This document shows, piece by piece, positions 53,001-61,619 of a stretch of 64,000 bases of DNA. A model generated the notes under the pieces. It searched no databases. It was not told the DNA's origin and worked only from the letters and a program-made list of their open reading frames with translations. Location of the stretch: positions 58,091,934-58,155,933 of the forward strand of contig NC_135374.1 in the NCBI RefSeq assembly GCF_049243985.1. The letters run 5' to 3'. How positions within the stretch are numbered: the stretch's first letter is position 1; each line of letters opens with the position of its first letter. The position numbers were made by a program, and so were the translations under genes. The DNA is from Paroedura picta (Eukaryota > Chordata > Lepidosauria > Squamata > Gekkonidae).

Positions 53001-56000
53001 CTCCCCCCCCCCCCGGCCCTTTACAACACACTTCGGGTGTCATTGTCTCCCATCACTCCCAGATGGGACTATCTCGTTGCAGAGAAACAAGCTCAGGGTT
53101 CCCACTGATTTGTCATTGTCATGAGTTAAAATTTCCATGAAAATAAAATGGTCCTTATGTTCATTGTTGTGGCGTGTCTGTATCTTATTTTGAAGGGATG
53201 TTTAAACATTACCATAGCGATCAGAAAGCGTTAGGGCAGTGGTTGAGAGTAGAGGTGTAAACTAGCCCCCCCCCCCCCGGCCTCAGTAAAATTGTCAAGC
53301 GTTGAGTGGTCCCCGATGATAAAAAGGTTGGGGACCACTGGTTTACACCACAATTCCTATCATTTTATCAATGCAACTTTCTGGACTGCACAGTCCTATA
53401 TATCAGTGCAGAAAAGTGCTCTTGAATAATTCTGTTTTGCATAGATTGTGGAAAGCCAGAAGAGTGGGAACCTTCATAACCTCATCAGTTAGGCCGTTCC
53501 ATAAGGTGGGAACCACAACAGAGAATATGAGTATGAGCAGTTACGGATTTTGCCAGATTGCAGGTTGGCACCTGCAGAAGGCCCTGCAGATATGGGTGAA
53601 GTTGTTGTGGTTGGAACATGGGAGACAGGCAGGCCTGGTGATAGGAGGTACCAAGGCCATGAAGGGCTTTGTATGTTATTGTCAGTACCTTGAATTGAGT
53701 GCAGTAATTGATGGGCAGCCAATGGAATGACTGCAGAATTTTATTTATTTTAAACATTTGTTAGCTGCCTTTTTTCTTTGTGGAACACAAACTGACTGAC
53801 AATATAAATAAACATACAATCAAAACAACAATTATAAAAGCTATAAAAGTCATGGATTAAAAGCTCCAAGAAAGAGAATGGCAGCGATATGCAGGCTCCT
53901 GCTAGTTCTCAATAATAACAAGATGCAGTGTTTTGAACCAGCTGGAGTCTCTGAAGTGAGTTCAGAGGGAGAACAATGCAGAGTGCATCACAGTAGTCTA
54001 GCCTCGATGTTATCATGGCATGGATCCAGCCAAGTTAAAATAGGAGGCCATCTTATAGGCTAGACTGAGTTGGAAGTATTTTTTGCAGCTGCATTAACTT
54101 CTCCAGCAACAGTGCTGGATACTGTAAAACCCCAAGGCTCTCACTGAGACCCTTTCCACACTGGAGGAAAATGGTGCAATGGCTGTCTTAATGCTCCACT
54201 GAACTATCAGCATTCCACACAAAAATCTCATGATTCAGGTGCAGCACCCAATGCACTCCCTGTTTGCTGCACGTTTTAGGAATGATGCTGAGACCAGTTC
54301 CCCCCTCCCAGTCTCCTTGGAGGGAATTTGCAGTAACCTAAAGTAGAAGCTCAAATGAATCTCATTGGCTTCCTCCACTGTTTGCCACCTCAAATGAGGA
54401 CATTCGTGGTCCTACCAATGCTCTGTGTCCCTGCCCACCCTCCCCTACATGCTGTATTTGTTAAAAATTGAACTTCATTGAATTAGAATGCTAATTAGCA
54501 GTCTTCTGCATCCCACCTGCCTTGATGCTGCAATGAATCCCCTTCCCTTCCTAGTTGCATTCAGTTCCCATGCAGAGCGGCTGTTTTGTTTTAACAAAAG
54601 TACATTGCAATGGAGCTCTCACCCCCTTTGAACTCTCTTTCCAAGTAGAGCACTCCTTTGGGTTCCTTCAGTCAAAAGTAATCTAAGGGGGAAAGGAGAA
54701 ATTGTAACAATTGAATTATTTTGTAAAGCCCTCACAGCCAGCTTTTGCAGGGGGAGGGATTCTCTCCCTGCCCCCCCGCCCCCCCCCCCCGAGCAGAAGA
54801 GTTCAGGTCTGCATGTCCTTCCCAGTCCCTTACAGAGCCAGCAGGCTGTCCTTCCTACTGGGGGAGAGGGAAGCAATCCATTAGAAGAGCTCCTGTTTGG
54901 GTCTGCAAGGGGTTGGGAAATTCTTCCAAGTCCCTTACAGAGCCGGCAGCTAAGCTCCAAGAGGGCTTTTGAAAAACAAAAGTAGTCTTTGACAATGCAA
55001 TAATAGAGGCTTTTTTCCAATAAAATTACACACACTATATGGGAGGGAAGGGGGGAGGCAATTGAGGGCACAGAATGCTTGATTGAAAGGGTGCACTTAA
55101 AAGAAAGGTGCAAGCAGGCAACATTTGTTGAAAGCTGTCTGTTAATTGACACTACTCCTGAGCAGGCTTTAGGGGAGGAGTGAGTAGTGAGGTGCACAGC
55201 CAATGGCAGAGGGGAGCATATGGGCACCTTTTCCATGGGGGAGGATTTTTAAATGTCTGGTTGGGGTTTTGCACTTGCTAATGCATCCCGCTTGTTATGG
55301 GTGCTAAGGGGAGGGGGCATGTTCCTTTTTTAAATTGCCTGTGATTGCATTATTAGGCATGCTCAGCTTTAAAAAAAATTGAAGGCAGGCAAGGCAGGGG
55401 GCAGAAATGTCTATTGTCCTTGCAGAAGTGCAAAACGCAAGCCTTGAATGGACTCTTGGATGGCACCTGAGAAAACCACCAATCAGGTGCAAATTTGGGG
55501 TCTGTATCCAGAATTGAATGTGGTGAGAATGTGCCAGCAAATAACAAATGCAGAAAAGGTTTGTGTGTTAACTGAATCTCATTGAACGCGGGAAGTGCAG
55601 TCTCCTTCCACCAGCATCACTTCCATCTTGTCTTGATTCAGTTTCACTTTATTTACTGTCAACCATTTGACCACAGCAGTCAGGCAGTAACTCAGGCCTC
55701 CACTGCATCACCAGGGGATTCGGATAGAGAGATATGAAGTTGGGTATCATGTGCACATGAATGACATCCAGTTACAAAGCCATGAATGATTTCTCCTAAA
55801 GACTTTATCTAGAGGTTGGACAACATGGGGATAAGACTGCACCCTATGGAGCTCCACAAGACAACTCCCAGACTGAAGTCAGCTGATCTCCAGTGGCAAT
55901 TATTTGAGTCTGCTCCATAAGGAACAATTTAAACCAGTCCAAGGCACATCCTGATGTGTATTTAGGTATCCAAATGCCTCAACAGAATGGCATGCTCTAC

Positions 56001-59000
56001 TGTATTAAAGGCTGCAGATAGATCCTGGAGGAGCAGCAAAGAAGCATGTCTTTTGCCTATAATCAGGCAGATGTCCTGAAATCCTAAAGCCACCAGAGAC
56101 ATCTCTGTCCTATAGCCCAACCTGAAACCAGAATGAAAATGGTCTAGCACCCATGTGTTATCTATGAAGACCCAGAGTAGGTCTCTCAGTCACTTTACCT
56201 AGAAAGACTAGACTAGAGACTGGGTGATAATTAGCATCATTTTAGGGGTAGTTTTTAAGCTAATGGACAGAATCACCTGTTTGAATGCTTGAGGGAAAGC
56301 TACTGACTGATTTATGATAGTCATTAAGGATTTGTTTATGTGGTTCTTGTATGATTTTAGCAGGCAGGATGGTCCATAGCACATGCAGTGGCCTTCACAG
56401 ATCTCAAGATCCTGCCAGTACCCATCCCAATAACTGGGTCAAAATGGTCCATAAGCAGCACAGATGACATAGTAATCATTCCTTCTGCCAGGCCTGTCTT
56501 AGAAACAGCATCCAGATCAGAGTTCATTCTTGTTATTTTATCAACAAATAGCCTTTAAAAGGTGGCACACCAAATTGTCTATTTCTGAGAGAGTAAAGAT
56601 TCAGGTTAAGAGCCTGCAGGTGACAAGATACCTTAAGCAGCTGGGAGGATTGCGAGTTTAAAAATGTCAGGGGCCCAGTGATTGAGCAAATAAACTTTTC
56701 TCCTTCATAGTTGCTGATTGAGATTGACATAAGAATAAATGTACTGAAGCCAGTGGGGCTACTGTCATGTGAGGATTTTGCACGTTCTCTGTATTCCAAG
56801 GAAGAGAGGTAGGGGGAACAAGGCAGCTGAAATTCTCAGTCTTCAGTACCTGTGCAAAAAGACTCCCAAAAGCCCAACTTGGAACAGAGCGAACTATGAG
56901 AGGAAGTCTGAACTGATCTTACCACTAGTGCTGCTGTCATCAGAAATGGCACAACATACACAAAAAATCAAAAGGTGCCTGCAGTCTGAAGAAACCCTTA
57001 GTAGGAAACCTGTTGTACTGAGCATGTGAAAATAAAAGGACTGTACTGCAATCTTTAATATGCCAATTTTCTCTTTGCATTATTTTCTACTAGATGAATA
57101 TTGTGAATATAAATTATGATTCAGAAAAACTGACCAACCTGGATCCCTGGACAACATATTGCATTCAAGTTCGTGCATTTCTTCCTGAATCAAATAAAAC
57201 AGGAGAATGGAGCATAATGTCCTGTATTGCAACAACTGACAATGGTAAAATCTAAATAATTAAAAATGTATTAGAAGAAGAAGAAGAGTTGGTTCTTATA
57301 TGCCGCTTTTCTCTACCCGAAGGAGTCTCAGATTGGCTTACAGTTGCCTTCCCTTTCCTCTCCCCACAACAAACACCCTGTAAGGAAGGTGAGGCTGAGA
57401 GAGCCCTGATATTACTGCTTGGTCAGAACAGCTTTATCAGTGCTGTGGCGAGCCCAAGATCACCCAGCTGGTTGCATGTGGAGGAGCGCGGAATAAAACC
57501 TATCTCGCTAGATTTGAAGTCCGCACTCCCAACCACTACACCAAGGTGGCTCTTAATGAATCCCTTAATGAAGGGAATTTTTATAATTCAGTATACTTGT
57601 TTCTCCTTCTGACAGGCCTGTAATTCTGTACACTTGTTCTTCTTTGGAACAAAAGACAGCATCACTGTTTGAAAAGTAAAGTTTCTAAAAACAGTTATAA
57701 ATATGCACGATAATCTCATGCATGTTGAATCAGAAATCATACTTAGTTCAGTAGTTGACCATGAGATTGCAGCCTTGGTGGAATACTTTAGTGGTTGGCT
57801 TTTTTGTTGGTATATAATACCAAGCTTGAAGACAGCTACAGAATGTTCAAGTCAAAAAAAATGAAAAAATGTAGCCCCTCATCTATTGCTACAAGACATT
57901 GTTGTGTATTAGATTTGCCTTGGTTTTTATGTATATTTAAAAAATAAAACAGAAAGCTTCCATTAGCTCTAGCAATAACTGATGAGCCATCTTCAGTGGG
58001 ACAAAAGCACTACAGATAACACAAGCCTACAACAATGCAAGTGTTTCCTCATTTCTAATAGTAGCCGATGTAATATAAGTTATAAATATAATCATATGTT
58101 TTATTATGCAGTGTCTTCTGAAGCAGTTAACATAGTGGCTGATTGGACAATAATGTGCTCCTTATACATTTTATAAATATGGTTTTATTGTATTTAAAAC
58201 TGAATTTTAGAATGTTGTGAACTTTCCTGAGCCTATTTGCATGGACGGGCAGTCCGTAAATTTAATAATAAAATATATGTATGCGTGTAGTGTATAAATA
58301 GTTCAGATTTTTGACATCTTTTTTTTCTCTTGCAGGTACAAGTTCAATGCCACTGACTGTTAGTCTACTATCAGGGTTAATAGCGTTTTTTCTCTGCTGT
58401 TGGATGTCGTTATGTGTTTACCAACAGGTCAAATATGTCTTCTATCCTTCATATTCGTTACCACAGCATTTCAAAGAGGTTTGTTCTTTTGTACTTTGCA
58501 AAATATACTTGGGTGGATTTAGATTTCTTAGGTACCCCAAGCTGTAGCCAAATGTCAGTTCTACGGCCTTATGCTCTGGCCTGGATATGCAGGATGGCAT
58601 ATAAACAACAAAGTGAAAATGTACCTTTACTTAGAAAAAAATGCAGCTTCTTTTTAAGGAAATGTTGGCTACTTGCTCTCAAAATGCTATGCCATGATTG
58701 AAGTTTCTGGCGGTTACACAGCACTGATATTCAAAAGTTAGGCATGCATTTGGGCATAGACAGAAGTGGTGTATATTTGTCAGTGATGGCAAACACTTTT
58801 TTCCTTGCAGTTTCTAAGCAAGCCTTTTCACAGTTCACAGTCTCTTGCCTTACAAGGAGAAGATTATTCCCATGAGAAGATAACTGTTGTTTCAGAGATC
58901 TCAAAAAATCGTGTTGATGAATCTGAGGAGCACATGAACAATGCAAAGCAGCAGCTCCAAAACGTGAAAGAAATCACTGAAGCCAAAAAAGTTTCAGACT

Positions 59001-59062
59001 TTCCACTTCGGTATGCAGTTCGTAGTGAATGTTATAATGCAGAGCATTCGGAAGGAATTTGA
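43767..59062 (+). CDS. IL10RB: Interleukin-10 receptor subunit beta, seven coding exons
   Basis: This encodes the accessory chain of the IL-10, IL-22, IL-26 and IFN-lambda receptors, a plasma-membrane protein that brings TYK2 to the complex. Coding exons: 43767-43818, 47766-47889, 50448-50605, 50984-51150, 57094-57244, 58336-58478 and 58811-59062, all GT-AG, phases 1,2,1,0,1,0. The product has 348 residues (human 325). A signal peptide starts MAWRCWRDLLYSCLVWS (human MAWSLGSWLGGCLLVSA). Domain 1 is ~20-111 and domain 2 ~112-217. TYCIQVRAFLPESNKTGEWS matches human TYCVQVRGFLPDRNKAGEWS. The transmembrane helix is ~223-246, followed by a box-1-like SLPQHFKE (human SLPQHLKE). The tail is about 20 residues longer than in human and diverged. 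It lies downstream of IFNAR2 in the same orientation, as in mammals. Confidence 0.97.
44091..44408. other. IL10RB intron 1, left part
   Basis: 44270-44370 contains words typical of a Penelope-like end (AAGAACTAACATGGCTGAGCC); weak. Otherwise unassigned. Confidence 0.35.
44409..45128 (-). mobile_element. tRNA-derived SINE split by a TTATGCAC-family element
   Basis: 44409-44503 is the SINE tail side (GTTGGTTCTTATATGCCAC). 44951-45128 is the remainder, with CACCCAGCTGGCTGCATGTG and a head near AGAAGCCACAGCTCTTAACC. The two parts join in register across the insertion at 44504-44950. Confidence 0.9.
44504..44950. mobile_element. Non-autonomous DNA transposon, TTATGCAC family, inside a SINE
   Basis: Starts GGCCCTTTATGCACGG and ends CCCATGGGCC. 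CCT is duplicated at 44501-44503 and 44951-44953. Removing the element and one CCT restores the normal SINE word ACACCCTGTGAGG, which fixes both ends. A second TTATGCAC word at about 44761 hints at an internal duplication or nested copy. Very GC-rich; no transposase. Confidence 0.88.
45249..45370. mobile_element. hAT-like element, left end only
   Basis: CAGGGGTCCCCAGCATGGTC, then CACCTTTCCTGGTATCCCC and AAGTGTTTTAGAGAGTGGGC, a known reptile hAT-type repeat. The right end was not found. Confidence 0.5.
45371..46480. other. IL10RB intron 1, nothing recognised
   Basis: AT-rich. A short direct duplication (GTGTCAAAGTTATTAATCTG / GTATCAAAGTTATTAATCTG) lies at about 46229-46280. Confidence 0.45.
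46481..46856 (+). mobile_element. Non-autonomous hAT element, family A variant
   Basis: Starts CAGTGGTCCCCAACCCCCGG and ends AAAAAGGTTGGGGACCACTG. The flanks ACTTAGGG / ACTTACAG share six of eight bases. The right 60 bp match family A (CCTCAGTAAAATTGTCAAGC), but the interior is different and GC-rich, so this is a related subfamily. Confidence 0.85.
46857..47380. other. IL10RB intron 1, nothing recognised
   Basis: Unassigned AT-rich sequence. Confidence 0.4.
47381..47598. mobile_element. 218-bp MITE with TAAGGTGACCAGATT ends
   Basis: TAAGGTGACCAGATT at the left and AATCTGGTCACCTTA at the right are exact inverted copies of 15 bp. The outermost TA on each side may be the target duplication (Tc1/mariner type). 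Non-coding. Confidence 0.8.
47766..47889 (+). CDS. IL10RB: IL10RB exon 2, first half of domain 1
   Basis: Reads VHGIVPKPQNVRVHSITFNS, then TLHWDPITFHKEDVTYTVQY. Human has GMVPPPENVRMNSVNFKNIL. 124 bp, phase 1 in and phase 2 out at GTAAGT. Confidence 0.97.
47890..48279. other. IL10RB intron 2, left end
   Basis: 48040-48180 holds LINE-tail-like words (TTTTTAGACCACCCTCACAG); otherwise unassigned. Confidence 0.35.
48280..48520 (+). mobile_element. tRNA-derived SINE
   Basis: Head GAGAGCCAGTTTGGTGTTGT, with GGTTAAGACCAGCAGCCTC and body CACAGGGTGTCTGTTGTGGG; tail GTAGTAGAAAGTGGTGTAC. Confidence 0.9.
48521..49479. other. IL10RB intron 2, nothing recognised
   Basis: A G11 run lies at about 48705-48717. 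No gene or named repeat. Confidence 0.4.
49480..49655 (-). mobile_element. tRNA-derived MIR-like SINE
   Basis: Minus strand: head side near ATGCCAGTGTAATGCATAGA and a core with TTGTTGTGGGGATGATATGG. Diverged. Confidence 0.5.
49656..50447. other. IL10RB intron 2, right end
   Basis: Nothing recognised except the acceptor TTTTTACAG. Confidence 0.4.
50448..50605 (+). CDS. IL10RB: IL10RB exon 3, second half of domain 1
   Basis: Reads HSGEFTDLCTRIASSECSIS, with cysteines eight residues apart as in human DKCMNTTLTEC, then GNYTVRVRTESEKEQSNWKS (human GDHTLRVRAEFADEHSDWVN). Phase 2 in, phase 1 out. Confidence 0.97.
50606..50983. other. IL10RB intron 3
   Basis: 378-bp intron, no repeat recognised; homopolymer G and C runs at about 50722 and 50877. 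Confidence 0.6.
50984..51150 (+). CDS. IL10RB: IL10RB exon 4, first half of domain 2
   Basis: Reads TVIGPPEVHVEPRPRALYVE, then NGNSWQIQNIYSNVVYSVLI. Human has TIIGPPGMQVEVLADSLHMR and ETWTMKNVYNSWTYNVQYW. Phase 1 in, phase 0 out at GTAAGA. Confidence 0.96.
51318..51470 (+). mobile_element. tRNA-derived MIR-like SINE
   Basis: Head GGCTTCTGGTGTAGTGAATA with a B-box-like TTTCAATCCAACTC, and a core with CTCATTGGCTGGCCAGTCA. Diverged. Confidence 0.5.
51605..52090. repeat. GC-rich repeat with a CCCGTTGCAT hairpin start
   Basis: GACTAGCCTTCAAGCCCGTT opens it; GCCCGTTGCAT and ATGCAACGGGC pair around a 6-nt loop at about 51629-51656. A GC-rich, non-family-like stretch follows to about 52090. The hairpin start is shared with 21801-21837. 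Family unknown to me. Confidence 0.55.
52091..52918. other. IL10RB intron 4, nothing recognised
   Basis: Unassigned up to GCTTACAC, the left duplication of the next hAT copy. Confidence 0.4.
52919..53340 (+). mobile_element. Non-autonomous hAT element, family A copy 5
   Basis: Flanks GCTTACAC (52911-52918) and GTTTACAC (53341-53348) form an 8-bp duplication with one change. Interior close to the copy at 41999. Confidence 0.93.
53440..56520 (-). mobile_element. L2 LINE, two parts around a 1.4-kb insertion
   Basis: 53440-about 54165 on the minus strand holds the L2 C-terminal domain (FHWLPINYCTQFKVLTITYK at about 53725-53670). About 55590-56520 holds upstream RT sequence (SLLLLQDLSAAFNTVEHAIL at about 56050-55990). 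The two are in order, separated by about 1.4 kb of unrelated sequence. Diverged copy. Confidence 0.75.
54166..55589. other. Unidentified insertion within the L2 element
   Basis: The left edge GACCCTTTCCACACTGG is loosely like the end of the TTATGCAC-family element at 62425. The right edge GGGAAGTGCAGTC is loosely like the element at 27500. It contains two diverged copies of a TCCCTTACAGAGCC-start unit at about 54826 and 54931, and a C-run at about 54772-54790. Minus-strand frames are long but low-similarity. The nature is unknown. Confidence 0.35.
56521..57093. other. IL10RB intron 4, right end
   Basis: Degenerate, possibly further L2 sequence on the minus strand up to about 56790. Acceptor TTTTCTACTAG at its end. 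Confidence 0.4.
57094..57244 (+). CDS. IL10RB: IL10RB exon 5, second half of domain 2
   Basis: Reads MNIVNINYDSEKLTNLDPWT, then TYCIQVRAFLPESNKTGEWS and the closing cysteine. Human has YDFEVLRNLEPWTTYCVQVR. Phase 0 in, phase 1 out. Confidence 0.97.
57275..57560 (-). mobile_element. tRNA-derived SINE
   Basis: Left end AGTTGGTTCTTATATGCCGC is the tail; right end GTCCGCACTCCCAACCACTA is the complement of the tRNA-like head. An (AGA)n tract precedes it. It starts only 30 bp after IL10RB exon 5. Confidence 0.92.
57561..58335. other. IL10RB intron 5, nothing recognised
   Basis: AT-rich with no coding-like frame. Ends in TTTTTTCTCTTGCAG. Confidence 0.4.
58336..58478 (+). CDS. IL10RB: IL10RB exon 6, transmembrane and box-1 region
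   Basis: Hydrophobic segment PLTVSLLSGLIAFFLCCWMS, then CVYQQVKYVFYPSYSLPQHF and KE. Human has CVYKKTKYAFSPRNSLPQHL followed by KE. The SLPQH motif lies where TYK2 docks in the human protein. Phase 1 in, phase 0 out. Confidence 0.96.
58479..58810. other. IL10RB intron 6
   Basis: 332-bp intron without a recognised repeat. Confidence 0.6.
58811..59062 (+). CDS. IL10RB: IL10RB exon 7, cytoplasmic tail
   Basis: Encodes 83 residues and the stop. Begins FLSKPFHSSQSLALQGEDYS, then KITVVSEISKN (human FDKLSVIAEDS). The C-terminal half is lysine/glutamate-rich and has no clear human counterpart. The two tyrosines near the end (RYAVRSECYNAEH) are not in the human protein as I recall it. Confidence 0.93.
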   Translation, partial: FLSKPFHSSQSLALQGEDYSHEKITVVSEISKNRVDESEEHMNNAKQQLQNVKEITEAKKVSDFPLRYAVRSECYNAEHSEGI

Positions 59063-59768
59063 CACAGCAGTAAATAATTCACGTTACCAGTCTCGAAATG
59101 TAATTTTGCATAGTTTTATCAAAGCTTACATTTATTCAGCAATAAGAAGCTTTATTAGAAGATTGTATATAACAACTTTGCAATTTAGAGGTTTATTTTT
59201 ATAACAATGAAACATTTATTTTACAGATACATGTAGCCAAAATATTTATTAAGCAGATTGTACTTACATAATTTGACACTAAAATTTCAACTTTTTAAAA
59301 CTGAGTTGTGATTTCTACAGAGAAGTTCAAATTTATTATTATGAGACCTTTTCACTGGAAAGATTATAAATGTCACAGGATTTACATACTCTGATCTACA
59401 TTTGTTTTAAAGTGCTCCCTGTCTATTTCAGTGAAATGTATAGTGTAAATATCCAAAGGCTCAATGTTCTGATACAGCTAAAGATGCCCAACTTAAGACA
59501 CAGGCTTTTGTTTGCTTAGTGGAGCAGGAGTAGTAAGCCTGTATAAATTATACAGTGCTTTCTGGCTCAATTATTTATATGTAAATATTGTTTTAATGTA
59601 TGATTGAAATTGGATTGGGGCAACAGCCCTGACACCCAGATTCAGCTGGAACTATAAATGCTGTTTCTGCAGGAAAGTAGATATAGCTACATTCATCCTT
59701 AAGTGTATGAAGAAGCATGTATGCAAATGAGTGCTAGAAAGCCCCATCCAAGAGCTGGCAAGAAGGAA
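59063..59768 (+). other. IL10RB: Probable IL10RB 3' untranslated region
   Basis: AT-rich sequence after the stop codon with many TTTATT words. No plus-strand AATAAA is seen before about 60764, so the polyadenylation site is undetermined. Confidence 0.5.
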
Positions 59769-59975
59769 GGATGCTTCAGCCTCCTGCTACTTTCTCTCAT
59801 TCTCCTGAACATATCACTGGTGCTCTTTCAAAGAGCTCCTGGAGTTGAAGCTCCAGCATGGGGTTTTTCAAGATGCTTCAGCCTTCTGCTACTTTCTCTC
59901 GTCCTCCTGAACAGATCACTGGTGCTCTTTCAGAGAGCTGGGGCCAAAGCTCTAGTACTGGGATATTTGACAAAC
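59769..59975. repeat. Two-copy tandem duplication, 102-bp period
   Basis: GATGCTTCAGCC followed by TGCTACTTTCTCTC recurs at 59770 and 59872. The two units are about 85 percent alike by eye in their first 70 bp and drift apart after that. Confidence 0.85.
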
Positions 59976-60919
59976 AACCCATTGCTCCTTGTACATGCAG
60001 ATGGATTAGGGGCAGTAGGCACAGTTTAGTAAAGGTTAGTCATGACTAATTCAGTTTCTTGCTTTCAGAAGAACTAAGTCAAGATTACCTTCTACAGATT
60101 GTTCATACCACTCAGGAATAGTCTCCCTTTATCAAATGGAATAACTGCTGTAGAACAATTTATTCTGAGGAGGGAAGTCCAACAGAAACCCCATCTTGGG
60201 TGCTTGCAGGATACCACCCACATGCCTCAAATTGTGTTTTGCAGTTTAATAGATGAATATTTTTTTCCTAATCAGGTACTGACATTGATAGTTGAGCATG
60301 AGGACCATCGAAATGGAAACCAGAGGGTGGGAATGGCTGATGTGTTGAATCTACTACTATTAACTATGTATCCAAGCTGCATCTGTATTGCAGATTTAAT
60401 AATAGCATTTATTTAGTGTTTTGGAGTGACCAAAGTGCTTCTCACGTTGTCTCAGTACTGGTTGTAGCATCATAATAACTCTAAATTACTCTTCATCCCT
60501 TACTGCATTCTTGGGCTTAAATGAAGATCCATCCCTGGTCAAATTTCCATAGTCAAATTTTCTCTATTATCAGTAGGCACCAGATGAAGTCCATCTTGTT
60601 TTCTTGTACTTGGCACATAAGCTAAAAGAAACTGCTTGTTAAATTTGTTGTTCAATCAGTGGATCTTTGAGATCAAATGAAAAGTTCTGCTTAACTTTTA
60701 AAGCTTTGACTAGGGTAAAAACACATAACCAAAGTGAATCCTAACCAACTTTAACTTCTCAATAAATGGTTCAGTAACTATTTTAATAAATAAAGTAGCT
60801 ATAAAAAAGTTTGGCTAGCAATTTTTTAAAAATTATGTTTGCAAGAATAATTGGGCATCCTGAAAATGGGTTCAGTATCTGAAAGATATTAGGAATGTTG
60901 GGCAGTATTATCCCTGACT
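59976..60919. other. Flank of IL10RB, nothing recognised
   Basis: Plus-strand AATAAA words at about 60764 and 60786 are possible polyadenylation signals for a long IL10RB transcript. Confidence 0.35.
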
Positions 60920-61290
60920 GGATGGCCCAGGTCAGCCTGATCTCGTCAGTTCCGGGGTCGGGCCTGTTAAGTATGAGAGCTAGTGTGGCATAGTAATTAA
61001 GAGTGTCAGTCTAGTATCTAGAAGACCCAGGTTCAGATCCCCACTTGTGCCATGGAAGCTTGCTTTGAGCCCATTTCAGACAGTCTCTCAACCTGACCTA
61101 CCTCATAGGGTTGTTATGCAGATAAATTGGAGGACAGGAGAATAATGTGAGCTGCTTTAGGTGCCCAGTGGAGAGAAAGGCAAGATACAAATGAATTAAA
61201 TAAAAGTAAAATAAATAAAAATATTACTTGGATGGGAGACCACTAAGGAAATCCAGAGTTGCTAGGCAGAAGCAGACAACAGCAACTACC
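60920..61290 (+). mobile_element. 5S-headed SINE interrupted by a tRNA SINE
   Basis: 60925-60973 reads GGTCAGCCTGATCTCGTCAG and TCCGGGGTCGGGCCTGTTAA, the 5S rRNA A-box side. 61227-61290 resumes with TTACTTGGATGGGAGACCAC and AGAGTTGCTAGGCAGAAGCA. The two parts are adjacent in 5S rRNA (GGTTAGTACTTGGATGGGAG). Confidence 0.88.
60974..61226 (+). mobile_element. tRNA-derived SINE nested in a 5S-headed SINE
   Basis: Head GAGAGCTAGTGTGGCATAGT with ATTAAGAGTGTCAGTCTAG and B box GGTTCAGATCC; body ends in a TAAATAAAA-type tail at about 61195-61222. Confidence 0.9.
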
Positions 61291-61619
61291 CCATTTGAGG
61301 TACTAATTGGAGACTATTGGTCTGATATTGACCTTTTTAGCACTCACAGCTTGCTTTCAATTATCACTGAATTCGAGTTGGTATTCTTGTATTTTGAATC
61401 CTGTGCCTGCTCTCTAACCTTTTTTTAGAATTGAATTTTCTCTTTGGAAACATGGAATATGTATTCTCTCCTCAGTGAGAAGAATACATTTAATGTATTT
61501 TTGTGTGTGTGCCACATAGTTGGTCATTTTGTATTGGCCAGTTTTGCAAGAATTCCTAAGGAACGTGATAAGAGTTCTCCTAAACCCTTATATGTAACCT
61601 ATCACTAAATTTAGCTGCT
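61291..61619. other. Nothing recognised
   Basis: Unassigned AT-rich sequence. Confidence 0.4.

Noticed and set aside
54619-55236. 205-residue minus-strand frame
   Set aside because: Cysteine/leucine-rich translation with an internal repeat from duplicated DNA; no conserved domain and it sits in a repeat insertion.
60925-61290. Possible 5S rRNA gene
   Set aside because: The 5S-like sequence is split by an insertion, is diverged, and continues into a SINE body.
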